NCBI GenBank assembly: GCA_009929375.1
Contig: SAAO01000027.1
Coordinates: 1 to 64,000, forward strand
Origin: Bacteroidia bacterium
Lineage (GTDB): Bacteria > Bacteroidota > Bacteroidia > Bacteroidales > Paludibacteraceae
Length of the DNA: 64,000 nucleotides
Direction of reading: 5' to 3'
The stretch's first letter is position 1. Each line of letters opens with the position of its first letter. The notes beneath the pieces are model-generated. The model made no database searches. It was not told where the DNA came from and worked only from the letters and a program-made list of their open reading frames with translations. Positions 7,928-16,868 of this stretch are shown piece by piece. A program made the position numbers and the translations under genes.

Positions 7928-8779
7928 TTATTGTTTTACACTGATAAAATTATGGGGAGGAAGGTTTTTACGGCCTCTGAAAATATACAAATCGTAGGTG
8001 TAGCCCACATTGAAATTGTAATTATTTTGTTTGAAGAACATATCATTGGCTTCGTATTTCAGTTTTGTAGTACTGACTCCGATATGCCAGGTGGAATTTT
8101 TCGTTGGAATTTCAAGTTTCAGACCGCTTGTTCGTGCCAAACGGTTGTGCAATGAGCTGAAATGCAAAGTATTCGAAAGATCGCCACCGGTAAACATTTC
8201 GTAATAAGATGCTCCCTGCATCGGAATGTACATCATTCCCAAAAGCGGAAATTCGAGTTGAAAACTGACCGTAAATTTTTTCCGCCACAATGAAAAATCG
8301 TAATTTGCAATTCCAGAAAAACCCAGATCCAGAGCCGCATCCACATTTACCGGATTATTTACGTTGCGCTCATTCGACTTTACTGCCATCAAAAGTCCGG
8401 TATTTCCTCCAACAAGCAAACGCAACCCATCCAATGGTCTGAAATGGTAATGCATACCCCACTGATATTGACCACCCACGTAATTCATGGAGCTGCTGTA
8501 CTGAGGATTATAGGTATTAGCGGCAAGAATGGAAAATCGTGATTCGTGCGACATTTTCCCGATATGCCTTTTAAAGTACTTCATATCAGAATGCTGATAC
8601 CCCACGCCCACACCTGTGTAAACAAGTGGCGAAAGATAAGGATCGAGCAAATCAATGGCTGTAAGACTCACATTTTCAGTAGAAGTAGTTAGCAAATACG
8701 GCCTGACTGAATCGGTTTGGCCCGAAAGAGTCAGAATGGAAAAGCAAAGCCAACTAAACAGAAATAAAATTCTTTTCAT
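7928..8779 (-). CDS. DUF3316-like outer membrane protein
   Basis: 283 aa from ATG 8779, where MKRILFLFSWLCFSILTLSGQ is a good Sec signal; an upstream in-frame start at 8821 would add 14 residues ahead of the signal and overlap candidate promoter sequence. The mature part has alternating aromatic-rich strands typical of a small beta-barrel and resembles the Bacteroidetes family DUF3316. The function is unknown. Fourteen base pairs separate it from the S41 gene, so the three genes 8779 to 6370 likely form one transcript. Two candidate -7 elements (TATTTTTG, minus strand at 8835-8842, and a second at 8844-8851) lie just upstream. Confidence 0.7.
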   Translation of the reverse strand: MKRILFLFSWLCFSILTLSGQTDSVRPYLLTTSTENVSLTAIDLLDPYLSPLVYTGVGVGYQHSDMKYFKRHIGKMSHESRFSILAANTYNPQYSSSMNYVGGQYQWGMHYHFRPLDGLRLLVGGNTGLLMAVKSNERNVNNPVNVDAALDLGFSGIANYDFSLWRKKFTVSFQLEFPLLGMMYIPMQGASYYEMFTGGDLSNTLHFSSLHNRLARTSGLKLEIPTKNSTWHIGVSTTKLKYEANDMFFKQNNYNFNVGYTYDLYIFRGRKNLPPHNFISVKQ

Positions 8780-8886
8780 AATGATTTTTTTGAGTATAAT
8801 CCGGCAACCGGCATATTTCAATAAAACAAGTTTACAAAAATAGCAAAAATATATGCGAACCTGAAATGAGGGTTAATTTTCTTTTG

Positions 8887-8894
8887 TATCTTTG
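8887..8894 (+). promoter_or_regulatory. Candidate -7 promoter element of the small lipoprotein gene
   Basis: TATCTTTG fits the Bacteroidetes -7 consensus and lies about 40 bp before the start codon at 8933. No clear -33 TTG at the expected distance. Confidence 0.55.
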
Positions 8895-8932
8895 TCGCAT
8901 TAAATCAATAATTCATTCGTAAAGAAATTATT

Positions 8933-9373
8933 ATGAGAAATATTTTAAAAGTTTCAACAATTTTGGCCATACTCACTCTGAGCATGTTTTCGTGCGAATT
9001 ACCTCTGAACAACGACGAACCCAACGCTGATTATCAGATAAAAGGCATGGTCACCGATAGTGTTACAGGCAATGTTCTGCCGGGCATAAGAGTAATTCTC
9101 GAATGTCCTGAGCAAGCCGGAAATTGCGATACAATTTTCACCGATTCAAAAGGGAAATATGATTTTTCGTTCAATAACTATCCTTTTGATGTTCCCGTAT
9201 TTAAAATAAAAATCGACGATGTGGATGGAGCTGAAAATAAAGGTGATTTTGCATCGAGATCGATTGAGGTTCAGATCACAAACACCGATTGGGTGGATGA
9301 TGGCGATGACTATAATTATTATGGAAAAGCCGTAAAAACAGTGGATGTAAAACTAAAAGCCAAAGTATTCTAA
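8933..9373 (+). CDS. Small lipoprotein with carboxypeptidase-regulatory-like domain
   Basis: 146 aa. The signal ends at a lipobox-like LSMFSC (Cys21), followed by a short Asn/Asp-rich linker. Residues about 34-85 look like a carboxypeptidase-regulatory-like beta sandwich (IKGMVTDSVTGNVLPGIRV, then TDSKGKYDF). It resembles the Bacteroidetes putative lipoproteins that in some genomes accompany a radical SAM gene, but no radical SAM gene is present here, so that link is only a possibility. The C-terminal half is acidic. Monocistronic, with its own promoter and terminator. Confidence 0.65.
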   Translation: MRNILKVSTILAILTLSMFSCELPLNNDEPNADYQIKGMVTDSVTGNVLPGIRVILECPEQAGNCDTIFTDSKGKYDFSFNNYPFDVPVFKIKIDDVDGAENKGDFASRSIEVQITNTDWVDDGDDYNYYGKAVKTVDVKLKAKVF

Positions 9374-9395
9374 GCTTCATTATTCAACATAAAAG

Positions 9396-9436
9396 AAAGT
9401 CTGCAAATCAGAAAAGATTTGCAGACTTTTTTTATT
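9396..9436 (+). terminator. Rho-independent terminator after the small lipoprotein gene
   Basis: Perfect 14-bp stem (AAAGTCTGCAAATC at 9396-9409 with GATTTGCAGACTTT at 9416-9429), 6-nt loop, then six Ts. The convergent araB gene ends 50 bp further on. Confidence 0.9.
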
Positions 9437-9484
9437 GTAGAGTAATCATTTCCAATCGTAAATTGTAAATGATTAAATTGTAAA

Positions 9485-11152
9485 TCAATTAAAGAGTTTT
9501 TCTTCAGTAAATTTCCCTACCAACTGATAATTTTTGTACAGTTCAAGATATTGTTTGTGATTTTCAGCATTGGGATAATATTCATGTGCGAAACCCTGCC
9601 CCATGGCTTTCTGAGCATCTTCCACCTTTGCATACACACCGGCAGCCACAGCCGCAAACATGGCTGTACCAAATGCACAGGCCTGTTCGGCTTTCGCCAC
9701 TTTGATAGGCATGTTGAGTACATCGGCAAGCGTTTGCATCACAAAAGGCGACTTCAGCGAAATACCTCCGATACCTATAATCTCTTTAATTTCCACTCCG
9801 TTTTCCACAAAGCGATCCACAATGGCTTTCGAACCATAGGCTGTAGCTTCGACCAATGCACGGAAAATAAGCGGAGCAGAGCTTCCCAGATTGAGCCCGG
9901 TAATTGTACCTTTTACTTTCTGATTGGCATCCGGTGTGCGACGGCCATTCATCCAGTCGGTAGCCAGAATCGTCGATTCTTCTACAGGGACTTTAGCAGC
10001 CTCTTCCGACAAAGCAGGAATGATTTTATCCAGCGTTTCGGCCATGAGTTTTTGTTTGGTTTCTTCGTCGATCAAAGTGGTATTGGCCAAAATATTTTCC
10101 ACAGGCCAGGCCACCAATCGTTTAAACCATGCATATACGTCGCCAAAAGCCGACTGACCAGCTTCGAGACCTACCATACCGGGAATAACCGAACCATCCA
10201 CCTGTCCGCAAATGCCGGGAATCAGTTTGTCGCCCATTTCGTCGTAGCTCGACACCATAATGTCGCAGGTTGAAGTTCCGATAATACGAACCAGAGCTCC
10301 GGGTTTAACTTCGGCACCCACAGCGCCCATGTGCGCATCGAAAGCACCTACAGCCACAGCTACATTGGTGGTAAGTCCGAGACGATCTGCCCATTCGGGA
10401 GTCAGATTGCCAACTTTTGTATCACTTGAACAGGTTTCTGTATAAAGACGATCGCGAAAACCGGCCAATACAGGATCGAGTGCGACAAGAAATTCTTCGG
10501 AAGGAAGTCCACCCCATTGCTCCAGCCACATGGCTTTATGTCCCGAAGCACAACGGCTACGATACATATTTTCAGGTTTTTCGGTGTTGGTAATCAGCGC
10601 AGGCATCCAGTCGCAATGTTCTACAATTGAATAAGCTGCTTTGCGAACTTTTTCGTCGGCGCGCAACACATGCAAAGCTTTTGCCCAAAACCATTCCGAC
10701 GAATAAATTCCACCCTCGTACGAAGTATAATCGGTATCCCATTTGGCCGCAAGTTCGTTGATTTCTTCAGCTTCCTGAATAGCCGTGTGATCTTTCCAGA
10801 GCACGAACATGGCATTGGGGTTTTCAGCAAATTCTGGCAACATGGCCAGCGGAACTCCGTTTTTGTCGGTAAACACAGGTGTACTTCCGGTAGTATCAAA
10901 TCCAATTCCCACTACATTTTCGGCTGTACCGGAAGGACATTTGCTCAATGCATCTTTTACAGTATATTCCAATACATCAATATAATCCTGCGGATGCTGA
11001 CGATACTGATTAATAGTTGGTTTACAGTATTTACCCTCCATCCAGCGGGGATAATACTTTACCGACGAAGCTATTTCGGCACCTGTTTCGGCATTTACCA
11101 CCACAGCACGCGCCGAGTCGCTTCCATAATCTAATCCTATTACGTATTTCAT
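9485..11152 (-). CDS. araB: L-ribulokinase
   Basis: 555 aa FGGY-family kinase that phosphorylates L-ribulose to L-ribulose 5-phosphate with ATP. The N-terminal ATP-grasping loop is visible as GLDYGSDSARAVVVNAETG (6-24), GIGFDTTGSTPVF follows, and the second actin-like lobe begins near VAVGAFDAHMGAVG with GTSTCDIM after it. Length matches the AraB family. Last gene of the araD-araA-araB transcript; the 78-bp gap to araA contains competing inverted repeats. Confidence 0.95.
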   Translation of the reverse strand: MKYVIGLDYGSDSARAVVVNAETGAEIASSVKYYPRWMEGKYCKPTINQYRQHPQDYIDVLEYTVKDALSKCPSGTAENVVGIGFDTTGSTPVFTDKNGVPLAMLPEFAENPNAMFVLWKDHTAIQEAEEINELAAKWDTDYTSYEGGIYSSEWFWAKALHVLRADEKVRKAAYSIVEHCDWMPALITNTEKPENMYRSRCASGHKAMWLEQWGGLPSEEFLVALDPVLAGFRDRLYTETCSSDTKVGNLTPEWADRLGLTTNVAVAVGAFDAHMGAVGAEVKPGALVRIIGTSTCDIMVSSYDEMGDKLIPGICGQVDGSVIPGMVGLEAGQSAFGDVYAWFKRLVAWPVENILANTTLIDEETKQKLMAETLDKIIPALSEEAAKVPVEESTILATDWMNGRRTPDANQKVKGTITGLNLGSSAPLIFRALVEATAYGSKAIVDRFVENGVEIKEIIGIGGISLKSPFVMQTLADVLNMPIKVAKAEQACAFGTAMFAAVAAGVYAKVEDAQKAMGQGFAHEYYPNAENHKQYLELYKNYQLVGKFTEEKLFN

Positions 11153-11165
11153 TTTTTTTCAGTAT

Positions 11166-11210
11166 GTAAGAGGCAAGAAGGCAAGAGGTAAGTACTCGCC
11201 TCTTACCTCT
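11166..11210 (-). promoter_or_regulatory. Overlapping inverted repeats between araA and araB
   Basis: GTAAGAGGC (11166-11174) can pair with GCCTCTTAC (11198-11206), while AGAGGTAAG (11184-11192) can pair with CTTACCTCT (11202-11210). The right-hand arms overlap, so the two stems exclude one another. There is no T-run. It could shape differential araA/araB expression or be a degenerate AAGAGGNAAG repeat; the sequence alone does not decide. Confidence 0.5.
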
Positions 11211-11230
11211 CACTCCTTGCTTCTGATTAT

Positions 11231-12733
11231 TTATCTCAACGCTTTATTCAGCATATAATACACTTCGTTGTTGCGGATATTTTGTTTGAATTCGCGGATA
11301 TTGGTATTTTTGTCAATAATCAGCATTTCGATATCAGCAATTTCGGCATAATCTTCCATCATTTCGGTTGTAACAGCATACGAGAAGCTTGAGTGGTGAG
11401 TTCCACCAGCCAGAATCCATGCACCTGCACCAATTTCGAGGTTGGGCTGAGGAATCCACAAACCGCATGCAACGGGCAATTTAGGCAAAGCGTTTGGCTC
11501 AATTACTTCTACTTCGTTTACAATCATGCGGAAACGGTTACCCATATCGATAATAGTAGCTGCAATACCTTCGCCTTTGTGAGCCTGGAAAACCAGACGG
11601 GCACAAACACCTGCATCGCCAATTCCGAGGAAATGTACTTCGATGCGTGGTTTCTGAGCTGCAATTTCAGGATTAATTTCGAGCATGTGAGCCTGAAGAA
11701 TAGAACTCTGGGCTCCATTGAAGTTTAACACATAATCTTCGAGGAATGAACATCCACCAGGCAAGCCCTGCGACATTACCCACATAGTGCGTGTCAGAGC
11801 AGCAGTTTTCCAGTCACCTTCAGCACCAAAACCAAAACCTTCAGCCATGAGTCGCTGCGACGCGAATCCCATCAGTTGACTCATACCTTCAAGTTCGTTA
11901 AAGCTGGTGGTGAATGCAGTTGCTTTCTGATCGTTGAGAAAACGACGTAATCCGATTTCCTGTGCAGCTGCCTGACGAACAGAAATATGTTTCTCAGCAC
12001 CACGTTTGCAATCATCAGCAAAATCGTAGAGTTTTTCGTATTCAGCAATCAAAGCATCTATTTCAGCTTCGGTAACTGCTTCTACATAAGGAACCAGTTT
12101 AGCAATAGGTGCATTGTCCACATGATAGCCCAAACGGATTTCAGCCTCTACTTTATCGCCATCAGTTACAGCCACATTGTTCATATTGTCGCCAAAACGG
12201 ATAATACGCATGTTCTGCGAATCAGCCCAACCGGCACAAACGCGCATCCAACCCGAAATTTTATCGTGAGTAGATTTATCTTTCCAGTAACCAACCACCA
12301 CTTTGCGTGGTTTGCGTAAGCGGGCAGTAATGTGTCCGAACTCACGGTCGCCATGGGCAGACTGGTTGAGGTTCATATAGTCCATGTCGATTTCCGACCA
12401 TGGAATTTGTTCGTCGAACTGAGTGTGAAGGTGCAGAAGCGGTTTTTTGTAGTCCATCAAACCATGAATCCATATTTTAGCAGGCGAAAATGTGTGCATC
12501 CAGGTAATCATACCAATACATTTGGTATCGCCATTGGCAGCACGCATAATGTCCGAAATTTCGGTTGATGAGTTAGCTGTGCCTTTATAAACCACTTTCA
12601 CAGGCAGATTGCCCGATTCGTTAAGACCTTTTACCATTGCGTTTGAGTGCGCATCCACTTTTACTACTGCGTCACCACCATAAAGCAACTGGGCTCCGGT
12701 GATAAACCATACTTCATAATTTTTGAATTCCAT
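11231..12733 (-). CDS. araA: L-arabinose isomerase
   Basis: 500 aa, the usual AraA length. Manganese-dependent interconversion of L-arabinose and L-ribulose in the cytoplasm, first step of the pathway. N-terminal VWFITGAQLLYGGDAV and TWMHTFSPAKIWIHGL are family hallmarks; the metal-binding Glu region is seen as AEGFGFGAEGDWKTAALTR, and the C-terminal GGTHHSSFSYAV carries a metal/substrate histidine pair. Middle gene of the leftward operon, 51 bp downstream of araD. Confidence 0.96.
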   Translation of the reverse strand: MEFKNYEVWFITGAQLLYGGDAVVKVDAHSNAMVKGLNESGNLPVKVVYKGTANSSTEISDIMRAANGDTKCIGMITWMHTFSPAKIWIHGLMDYKKPLLHLHTQFDEQIPWSEIDMDYMNLNQSAHGDREFGHITARLRKPRKVVVGYWKDKSTHDKISGWMRVCAGWADSQNMRIIRFGDNMNNVAVTDGDKVEAEIRLGYHVDNAPIAKLVPYVEAVTEAEIDALIAEYEKLYDFADDCKRGAEKHISVRQAAAQEIGLRRFLNDQKATAFTTSFNELEGMSQLMGFASQRLMAEGFGFGAEGDWKTAALTRTMWVMSQGLPGGCSFLEDYVLNFNGAQSSILQAHMLEINPEIAAQKPRIEVHFLGIGDAGVCARLVFQAHKGEGIAATIIDMGNRFRMIVNEVEVIEPNALPKLPVACGLWIPQPNLEIGAGAWILAGGTHHSSFSYAVTTEMMEDYAEIADIEMLIIDKNTNIREFKQNIRNNEVYYMLNKALR

Positions 12734-12784
12734 ATCTTTTTGATTTACAATTTATTATTTTACAATTTAATATTATTACAGGTT

Positions 12785-13468
12785 TTACTGTCCGTAATAC
12801 GCACCCGGACCATGTTTACGGAAGAAATGTTTTTTGATCAGATGAGGATTCATCTGTAAACCGGGATTTGCAGCAAACGCTATAGAGGCCATTTTGGCGC
12901 ATTGCTCCATCACAACAGCGTTGTGAACAGCATCGTGCGCATCGTCGCCCCACGAAAATGGTCCGTGATTGCACACCAATGCTCCGGGCACATGACGCGG
13001 ATTAATTCCTTTAAAACGCTCCACAATTACATTTCCGGTTTCAAGTTCGTATGCACCTTCCACTTCGGCCTGTGTCATCATGCGTGTGCAGGGAATATCC
13101 TGTGCAAAATAGTCGGCATGTGTCGTTCCGATGTTCGGAATATCTCGACCGGCCTGAGCCCATGCAGTTGCATAGGTAGAATGTGTATGCACAATGCCTC
13201 CGATTTCGGGGAACGCCTTGTACAAAACCACGTGAGTAGCTGTGTCCGACGAAGGTTTCAGTTTTCCTTCCACCACTTTGCCTTCAAGATCGACCACCAC
13301 CATTTGCTCGGCTTTCATATCGTCGTACGATACACCCGAAGGTTTGATAACCACCAGACCCGACTCTCGGTCGATCGCACTCACATTTCCCCATGTGAAA
13401 ATCACCAGGCCGTGTTTTACCAAATCGAGATTGGCACGAAACACTTTTTCTTTTAAAGACTCTAACAT
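12785..13468 (-). CDS. araD: L-ribulose-5-phosphate 4-epimerase
   Basis: 227 aa class II aldolase-fold epimerase converting L-ribulose 5-phosphate to D-xylulose 5-phosphate, feeding the pentose phosphate pathway. Zinc-binding histidines are visible in [16 protein letters not shown] and in the later [23 protein letters not shown] region; the phosphate-binding GNVSAID and KPSGVSYDD motifs are near the N-terminus. First gene of the araDAB-order operon, with a near-consensus promoter and a palindromic candidate operator just upstream. Confidence 0.95.
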   Translation of the reverse strand: MLESLKEKVFRANLDLVKHGLVIFTWGNVSAIDRESGLVVIKPSGVSYDDMKAEQMVVVDLEGKVVEGKLKPSSDTATHVVLYKAFPEIGGIVHTHSTYATAWAQAGRDIPNIGTTHADYFAQDIPCTRMMTQAEVEGAYELETGNVIVERFKGINPRHVPGALVCNHGPFSWGDDAHDAVHNAVVMEQCAKMASIAFAANPGLQMNPHLIKKHFFRKHGPGAYYGQ

Positions 13469-13540
13469 AGCTTTTTATATTTATTTGAAAACCAGCTCTT
13501 TTAGTTTATTTTTGAGTAAATTTTCAGGACAGATATTTTA

Positions 13541-13557
13541 AGTGTTTATATTACACT
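13541..13557. promoter_or_regulatory. Candidate AraR operator, araD side
   Basis: AGTGT-N7-ACACT palindrome, extended by one further A/T pair. It lies immediately downstream of the predicted araD transcription start (about +6 to +22), a position suited to repression. The same half-sites and spacing occur at 13742-13758. Assignment to AraR is inferred from the neighbouring araR gene. Confidence 0.6.
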
Positions 13558-13569
13558 TATTGTTCTGCA

Positions 13570-13599
13570 CAAAAGTAGAGATATTTGCTTAATTTGCAA
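13570..13599 (-). promoter_or_regulatory. araD-araA-araB promoter
   Basis: On the minus strand TTG (13597-13599), 19 bp, then TACTTTTG (13570-13577), matching both the -33 and -7 parts of the Bacteroidetes primary-sigma promoter. Start of transcription would be near 13563. Confidence 0.75.
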
Positions 13600-13610
13600 C
13601 ATGGTGTTCG

Positions 13611-13625
13611 TATGTTTTACAACAT
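13611..13625. promoter_or_regulatory. 15-bp direct repeat, copy 1
   Basis: TATGTTTTACAACAT, with inverted arms ATGTT/AACAT around TTAC, just upstream of the araD -33 element. Identical to 13723-13737, 112 bp away. Likely a protein-binding site, perhaps for an activator distinct from the one using the 17-bp palindromes. Confidence 0.55.
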
Positions 13626-13722
13626 AATTTTTTACATAAGTATTCAACTTTTGCCTTAAAAGTTTATTATGGATTTAAATTTTGCTTGTTTCATAGCATA
13701 TTATCCTGAAATATGCAAAAAA

Positions 13723-13737
13723 TATGTTTTACAACAT
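13723..13737. promoter_or_regulatory. 15-bp direct repeat, copy 2
   Basis: Exact second copy of TATGTTTTACAACAT, same orientation, 4 bp before the second 17-bp palindrome. Lies upstream of the weak galM -7 element. Confidence 0.55.
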
Positions 13738-13741
13738 TTTT

Positions 13742-13758
13742 AGTGTATCACATACACT
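13742..13758. promoter_or_regulatory. Candidate AraR operator, galM side
   Basis: AGTGTAT-CAC-ATACACT, a perfect palindrome with 7-bp arms; it shares the AGTGT-N7-ACACT layout with 13541-13557. It sits just upstream of the putative galM -7 element, overlapping the spacer, which would allow repressor to block polymerase. Confidence 0.65.
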
Positions 13759-13882
13759 TTTTATTTTGTCAAAAGAATTATTTAAAATACTTTTGAAGCA
13801 GAATTTTGGCTAAATCCGTGTCATGAAAAACAACTGACACAGAAAAGCCTTAGTAATCAATTTATTTTAAATGCATTACAAA

Positions 13883-15019
13883 ATGAAAAAATTACTTTAT
13901 GGTATGCTGGCTCTGGCTCTGATTTTCCAGGGTTGTCAGAAAAAAGAAGAAAAAACCGCTTCGGGTCTTTTACGTTCAAACTTTCAGACAGTGATCGAAG
14001 GCGATTCGACCGATCTGTATGTGCTGAAAAATGCAGCAGGAATGGAAGTGTGTATCACAAACTTTGGTGGCCGCATTGTGTCGGTGCTGGTACCCGATAA
14101 AGATGGAAAAATGCAGGATGTGGTATTGGGCTTCGATTCAATTGCTGACTATATCAACGTACCCAGCGATTTTGGCGCCACTATTGGTCGTTATGCAAAC
14201 CGCATCAACCAGGGACGTATTGTAATTGACGGGGACACCATTCAGTTACCACAAAACAACTTCGGACATTGTTTGCACGGAGGACCGAAAGGCTGGCAGT
14301 ACAAAGTATTCCAGACAGTCAATCAACTCAATGACAGCACCATTGAAATGGAGCTTTTCTCGCCCGATAACGATGAAAATTTCCCCGGCAATATGACTGC
14401 AAAAGTTACTTTTGCACTTACTGCCGATAATGCTATCGATATGACTTTCGAAGCAACCACCGACAAGAAAACTGTGATCAACATGTGTAATCACTCGTAT
14501 TTTAACCTGTCGGGAAATGCAAATAACACAGTACTTGATGATATTATGTATATCAATGCTGACCGCTACACACCGGTTGACAGTACATTTATGACTACAG
14601 GAGCTATTGACTCTGTAAAAAATACTCCAATGGATTTTACAACTCCTAAAGCTATTGGTCTCGACATCAACAAATATGATTTCGTTCAGCTTAAAAACGG
14701 AAATGGCTACGACCATAACTGGGTATTGAACACTGCAGGCGATGTGGCTCAACTCGCAGCAAAAGTAAGTTCACCTGCTTCGGGCATCAGCCTTGAAGTT
14801 TATACCAACGAACCCGGCATTCAGGTGTACACCGGAAACTTCCTCGATGGTACTGTGACTGGCAAAAAAGGAATTGTATATAAACAAAGAACCGGTGTTT
14901 GTCTCGAAACGCAACATTATCCTGACAGTCCGAACAAACCCGAATGGCCTTCGGTAATTCTTGAACCGGGCCAGAAGTACAACAGCCGTTGTATCTACAA
15001 ATTTGGCATCGAAAAATAA
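13883..15019 (+). CDS. galM: Aldose 1-epimerase, lipoprotein form
   Basis: 378 aa from ATG 13883; an ATG 12 bp upstream is possible but MKKLLYGMLALALIFQGC makes a clean lipoprotein signal with Cys18. A mutarotase that equilibrates alpha and beta anomers of aldoses, here probably on the periplasmic face. Family marks: FGGRIVSVLVPDK, GATIGRYANRI, HGGPKGWQ, catalytic His in NHSYFNLSG, catalytic Glu in GVCLETQHYPDSPN. First gene of galM-symporter-araR-GH97. It could present the right sugar anomer (arabinose or galactose) to the symporter next door. Confidence 0.92.
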   Translation: MKKLLYGMLALALIFQGCQKKEEKTASGLLRSNFQTVIEGDSTDLYVLKNAAGMEVCITNFGGRIVSVLVPDKDGKMQDVVLGFDSIADYINVPSDFGATIGRYANRINQGRIVIDGDTIQLPQNNFGHCLHGGPKGWQYKVFQTVNQLNDSTIEMELFSPDNDENFPGNMTAKVTFALTADNAIDMTFEATTDKKTVINMCNHSYFNLSGNANNTVLDDIMYINADRYTPVDSTFMTTGAIDSVKNTPMDFTTPKAIGLDINKYDFVQLKNGNGYDHNWVLNTAGDVAQLAAKVSSPASGISLEVYTNEPGIQVYTGNFLDGTVTGKKGIVYKQRTGVCLETQHYPDSPNKPEWPSVILEPGQKYNSRCIYKFGIEK

Positions 15020-15048
15020 ATAACTGTAATATATAAAATGATTAAATT

Positions 15049-16794
15049 ATGAACTGGAATTCACATGAATTTATTTGGCTCGACTGGGTGATTATCGTAG
15101 TCGGTATTCTGGCTGTAGGCTGGGCTGTCTGGCGTTCGGTACAAAAGGATAAACGTTTGCAACAGGGTGCCAACAGCGAAGATTATTTATTTGGTAAGGG
15201 AGAACCATGGTATATTATCGGTGCTGCAATTTTTGCCGCTAACATTGGCTCTGAACACCTTGTAGGTCTTGCAGGCACTGGAGCAAAAGCCGGTGTAGGT
15301 ATGGCTCACTGGGAAATGCAGGGTTGGATGATCCTGATTCTGGGTTGGCTCTTCGTACCTTTCTATCAGTTGATGAACAACAAACTGGGCAAAATCATTA
15401 CCATGCCCGACTTCCTGAAAGCCCGTTACACTCCAGCAACCGGATCGTGGCTTTCCATCATTACACTTATCGCCTACGTACTTACGAAAGTAAGTGTAAC
15501 TGCATTTACCGGAGGTATTTTCATGGAAAGTCTTCTCGGGCTTCCATTCTGGTACGGAGCCATTGGCCTTATTGTACTAACTGGTATTTTCACAGTATTC
15601 GGAGGAATGAAAGGCGTAATGACACTTTCAGCCATACAAACACCAATTCTGATTCTCGGATCATTCCTCGTTCTCTTCCTGGGACTTTCGGCTCTTGGAT
15701 ACGGAAGTATTGCCGATGGTTGGACAGCCATGATAGATTATGCCAAAACACTGAATGTGGGTGAAGATGGTGTTGCTTACGGAACCAATCACATGTTCCA
15801 CTTCGAAACCGGTGATCCACTGTACGACGATTATCCCGGATTCTGGGTATTTATAGGAGCTTCTATCATTGGTTTGTGGTACTGGGCAACCGACCAGCAC
15901 ATTGTACAACGTGTTTTGGGACAAACAAAAGGTGAACCTAACGACGTGGTTATGAAACGCGCCCGCAGAGGTACAATTGCTGCAGGTTATTTCAAATTGC
16001 TTCCTGTTTTTATGTTCCTTATCCCCGGAATGGTGGCTGCAGCACTCGCTGCCCGCCCAGACAGCGGATTTACACTCAGCGACCCTGACACAGCGTTCGG
16101 ATCGATGGTTAAATTTGTACTTCCTGCCGGTGTAAAAGGTATTGTAACCATTGGTTTTATTTCGGCTCTGGTAGCGTCGCTGGCTGCATTTTTCAACTCA
16201 TGCGCCACTTTATTTACCGAAGACTTCTACAAACCAATGTTCAAAAACAAAAGCGAATCCACTTACGTGCTCGTTGGTCGTATCGCCACCATTGTTGTCG
16301 TCATACTGGGTATTGTCTGGATTCCGGTCATGATGAGTCTTGGTAGCTTGTACGATTACCTGCAGGGTATTCAGTCGCTCCTGGCTCCTGCCATGGTTGC
16401 TGTATTCGTAATGGGTATTTTTTCCAAAAAAATCACTCCGAAAGCAGGCGAAGCAGGTATGATTATCGGTTTTATTCTGGGTATGGTTCGTTTGCTCACA
16501 AACATTCTGACAAACAGTGGAAAAGATGTAATGACAGGTTGGTTGTGGGAAAACACAGGCTGGTTCTGGCAAACAAACTGGCTTATCTTCGAAATATGGC
16601 TGCTTGTGTTTATCATGGTAATGATGGTAGTGGTATCGTTGTTTACTCCGAAACCAACTGCAGAACAGGTGGATGCAATCACATTTACCGGTGACTACAA
16701 AGCTCTTATCAGAAAGAGCTGGAACAAGTGGGATGTAATCGCATCACTCGGTGTGGTAATACTTTGCGCTCTGTTCTACTGGTATTTCTGGTAG
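15049..16794 (+). CDS. Sodium:solute symporter (SSS/SGLT family)
   Basis: 581 aa inner-membrane carrier with about 14 hydrophobic segments. Family marks: GKGEPWYIIGAAIFAANIGSEHLVGLAG near TM1-2 and the later WYWATDQHIVQRVLG, typical of sodium/sugar symporters (vSGLT-like). Substrate by context L-arabinose or an arabinose/galactose anomer; not provable from sequence. It begins 29 bp after galM and is followed by a hairpin that could limit read-through into araR. Confidence 0.9.
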   Translation: MNWNSHEFIWLDWVIIVVGILAVGWAVWRSVQKDKRLQQGANSEDYLFGKGEPWYIIGAAIFAANIGSEHLVGLAGTGAKAGVGMAHWEMQGWMILILGWLFVPFYQLMNNKLGKIITMPDFLKARYTPATGSWLSIITLIAYVLTKVSVTAFTGGIFMESLLGLPFWYGAIGLIVLTGIFTVFGGMKGVMTLSAIQTPILILGSFLVLFLGLSALGYGSIADGWTAMIDYAKTLNVGEDGVAYGTNHMFHFETGDPLYDDYPGFWVFIGASIIGLWYWATDQHIVQRVLGQTKGEPNDVVMKRARRGTIAAGYFKLLPVFMFLIPGMVAAALAARPDSGFTLSDPDTAFGSMVKFVLPAGVKGIVTIGFISALVASLAAFFNSCATLFTEDFYKPMFKNKSESTYVLVGRIATIVVVILGIVWIPVMMSLGSLYDYLQGIQSLLAPAMVAVFVMGIFSKKITPKAGEAGMIIGFILGMVRLLTNILTNSGKDVMTGWLWENTGWFWQTNWLIFEIWLLVFIMVMMVVVSLFTPKPTAEQVDAITFTGDYKALIRKSWNKWDVIASLGVVILCALFYWYFW

Positions 16795-16815
16795 TTTTCA
16801 ATCAAAATAATGATT

Positions 16816-16856
16816 AACTTTGCCGGGCCAAAATGGTTTCCGGCAAAGTTTTTATA
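16816..16856 (+). terminator. Intra-operon hairpin terminator before araR
   Basis: AACTTTGCCGG (16816-16826) pairs perfectly with CCGGCAAAGTT (16840-16850), followed by TTTTAT. It lies only 18 bp ahead of the araR start, with no evident promoter in between, so araR is probably expressed by partial read-through. Confidence 0.75.
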
Positions 16857-16868
16857 TAAATTGACTAT

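Larger units (their letters stand above)
13469..13882. other. araD/galM divergent control region
   Basis: 414 bp, about three quarters A+T, no gene. Contains, left to right: a 17-bp palindrome (13541-13557), an araD promoter (13570-13599, minus strand), an exact 15-bp repeat twice (13611-13625 and 13723-13737), a second 17-bp palindrome (13742-13758), and a weak galM -7 element TATTTTG (13762-13768). The symmetric arrangement around two divergent transcripts indicates a shared switch. Confidence 0.75.
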
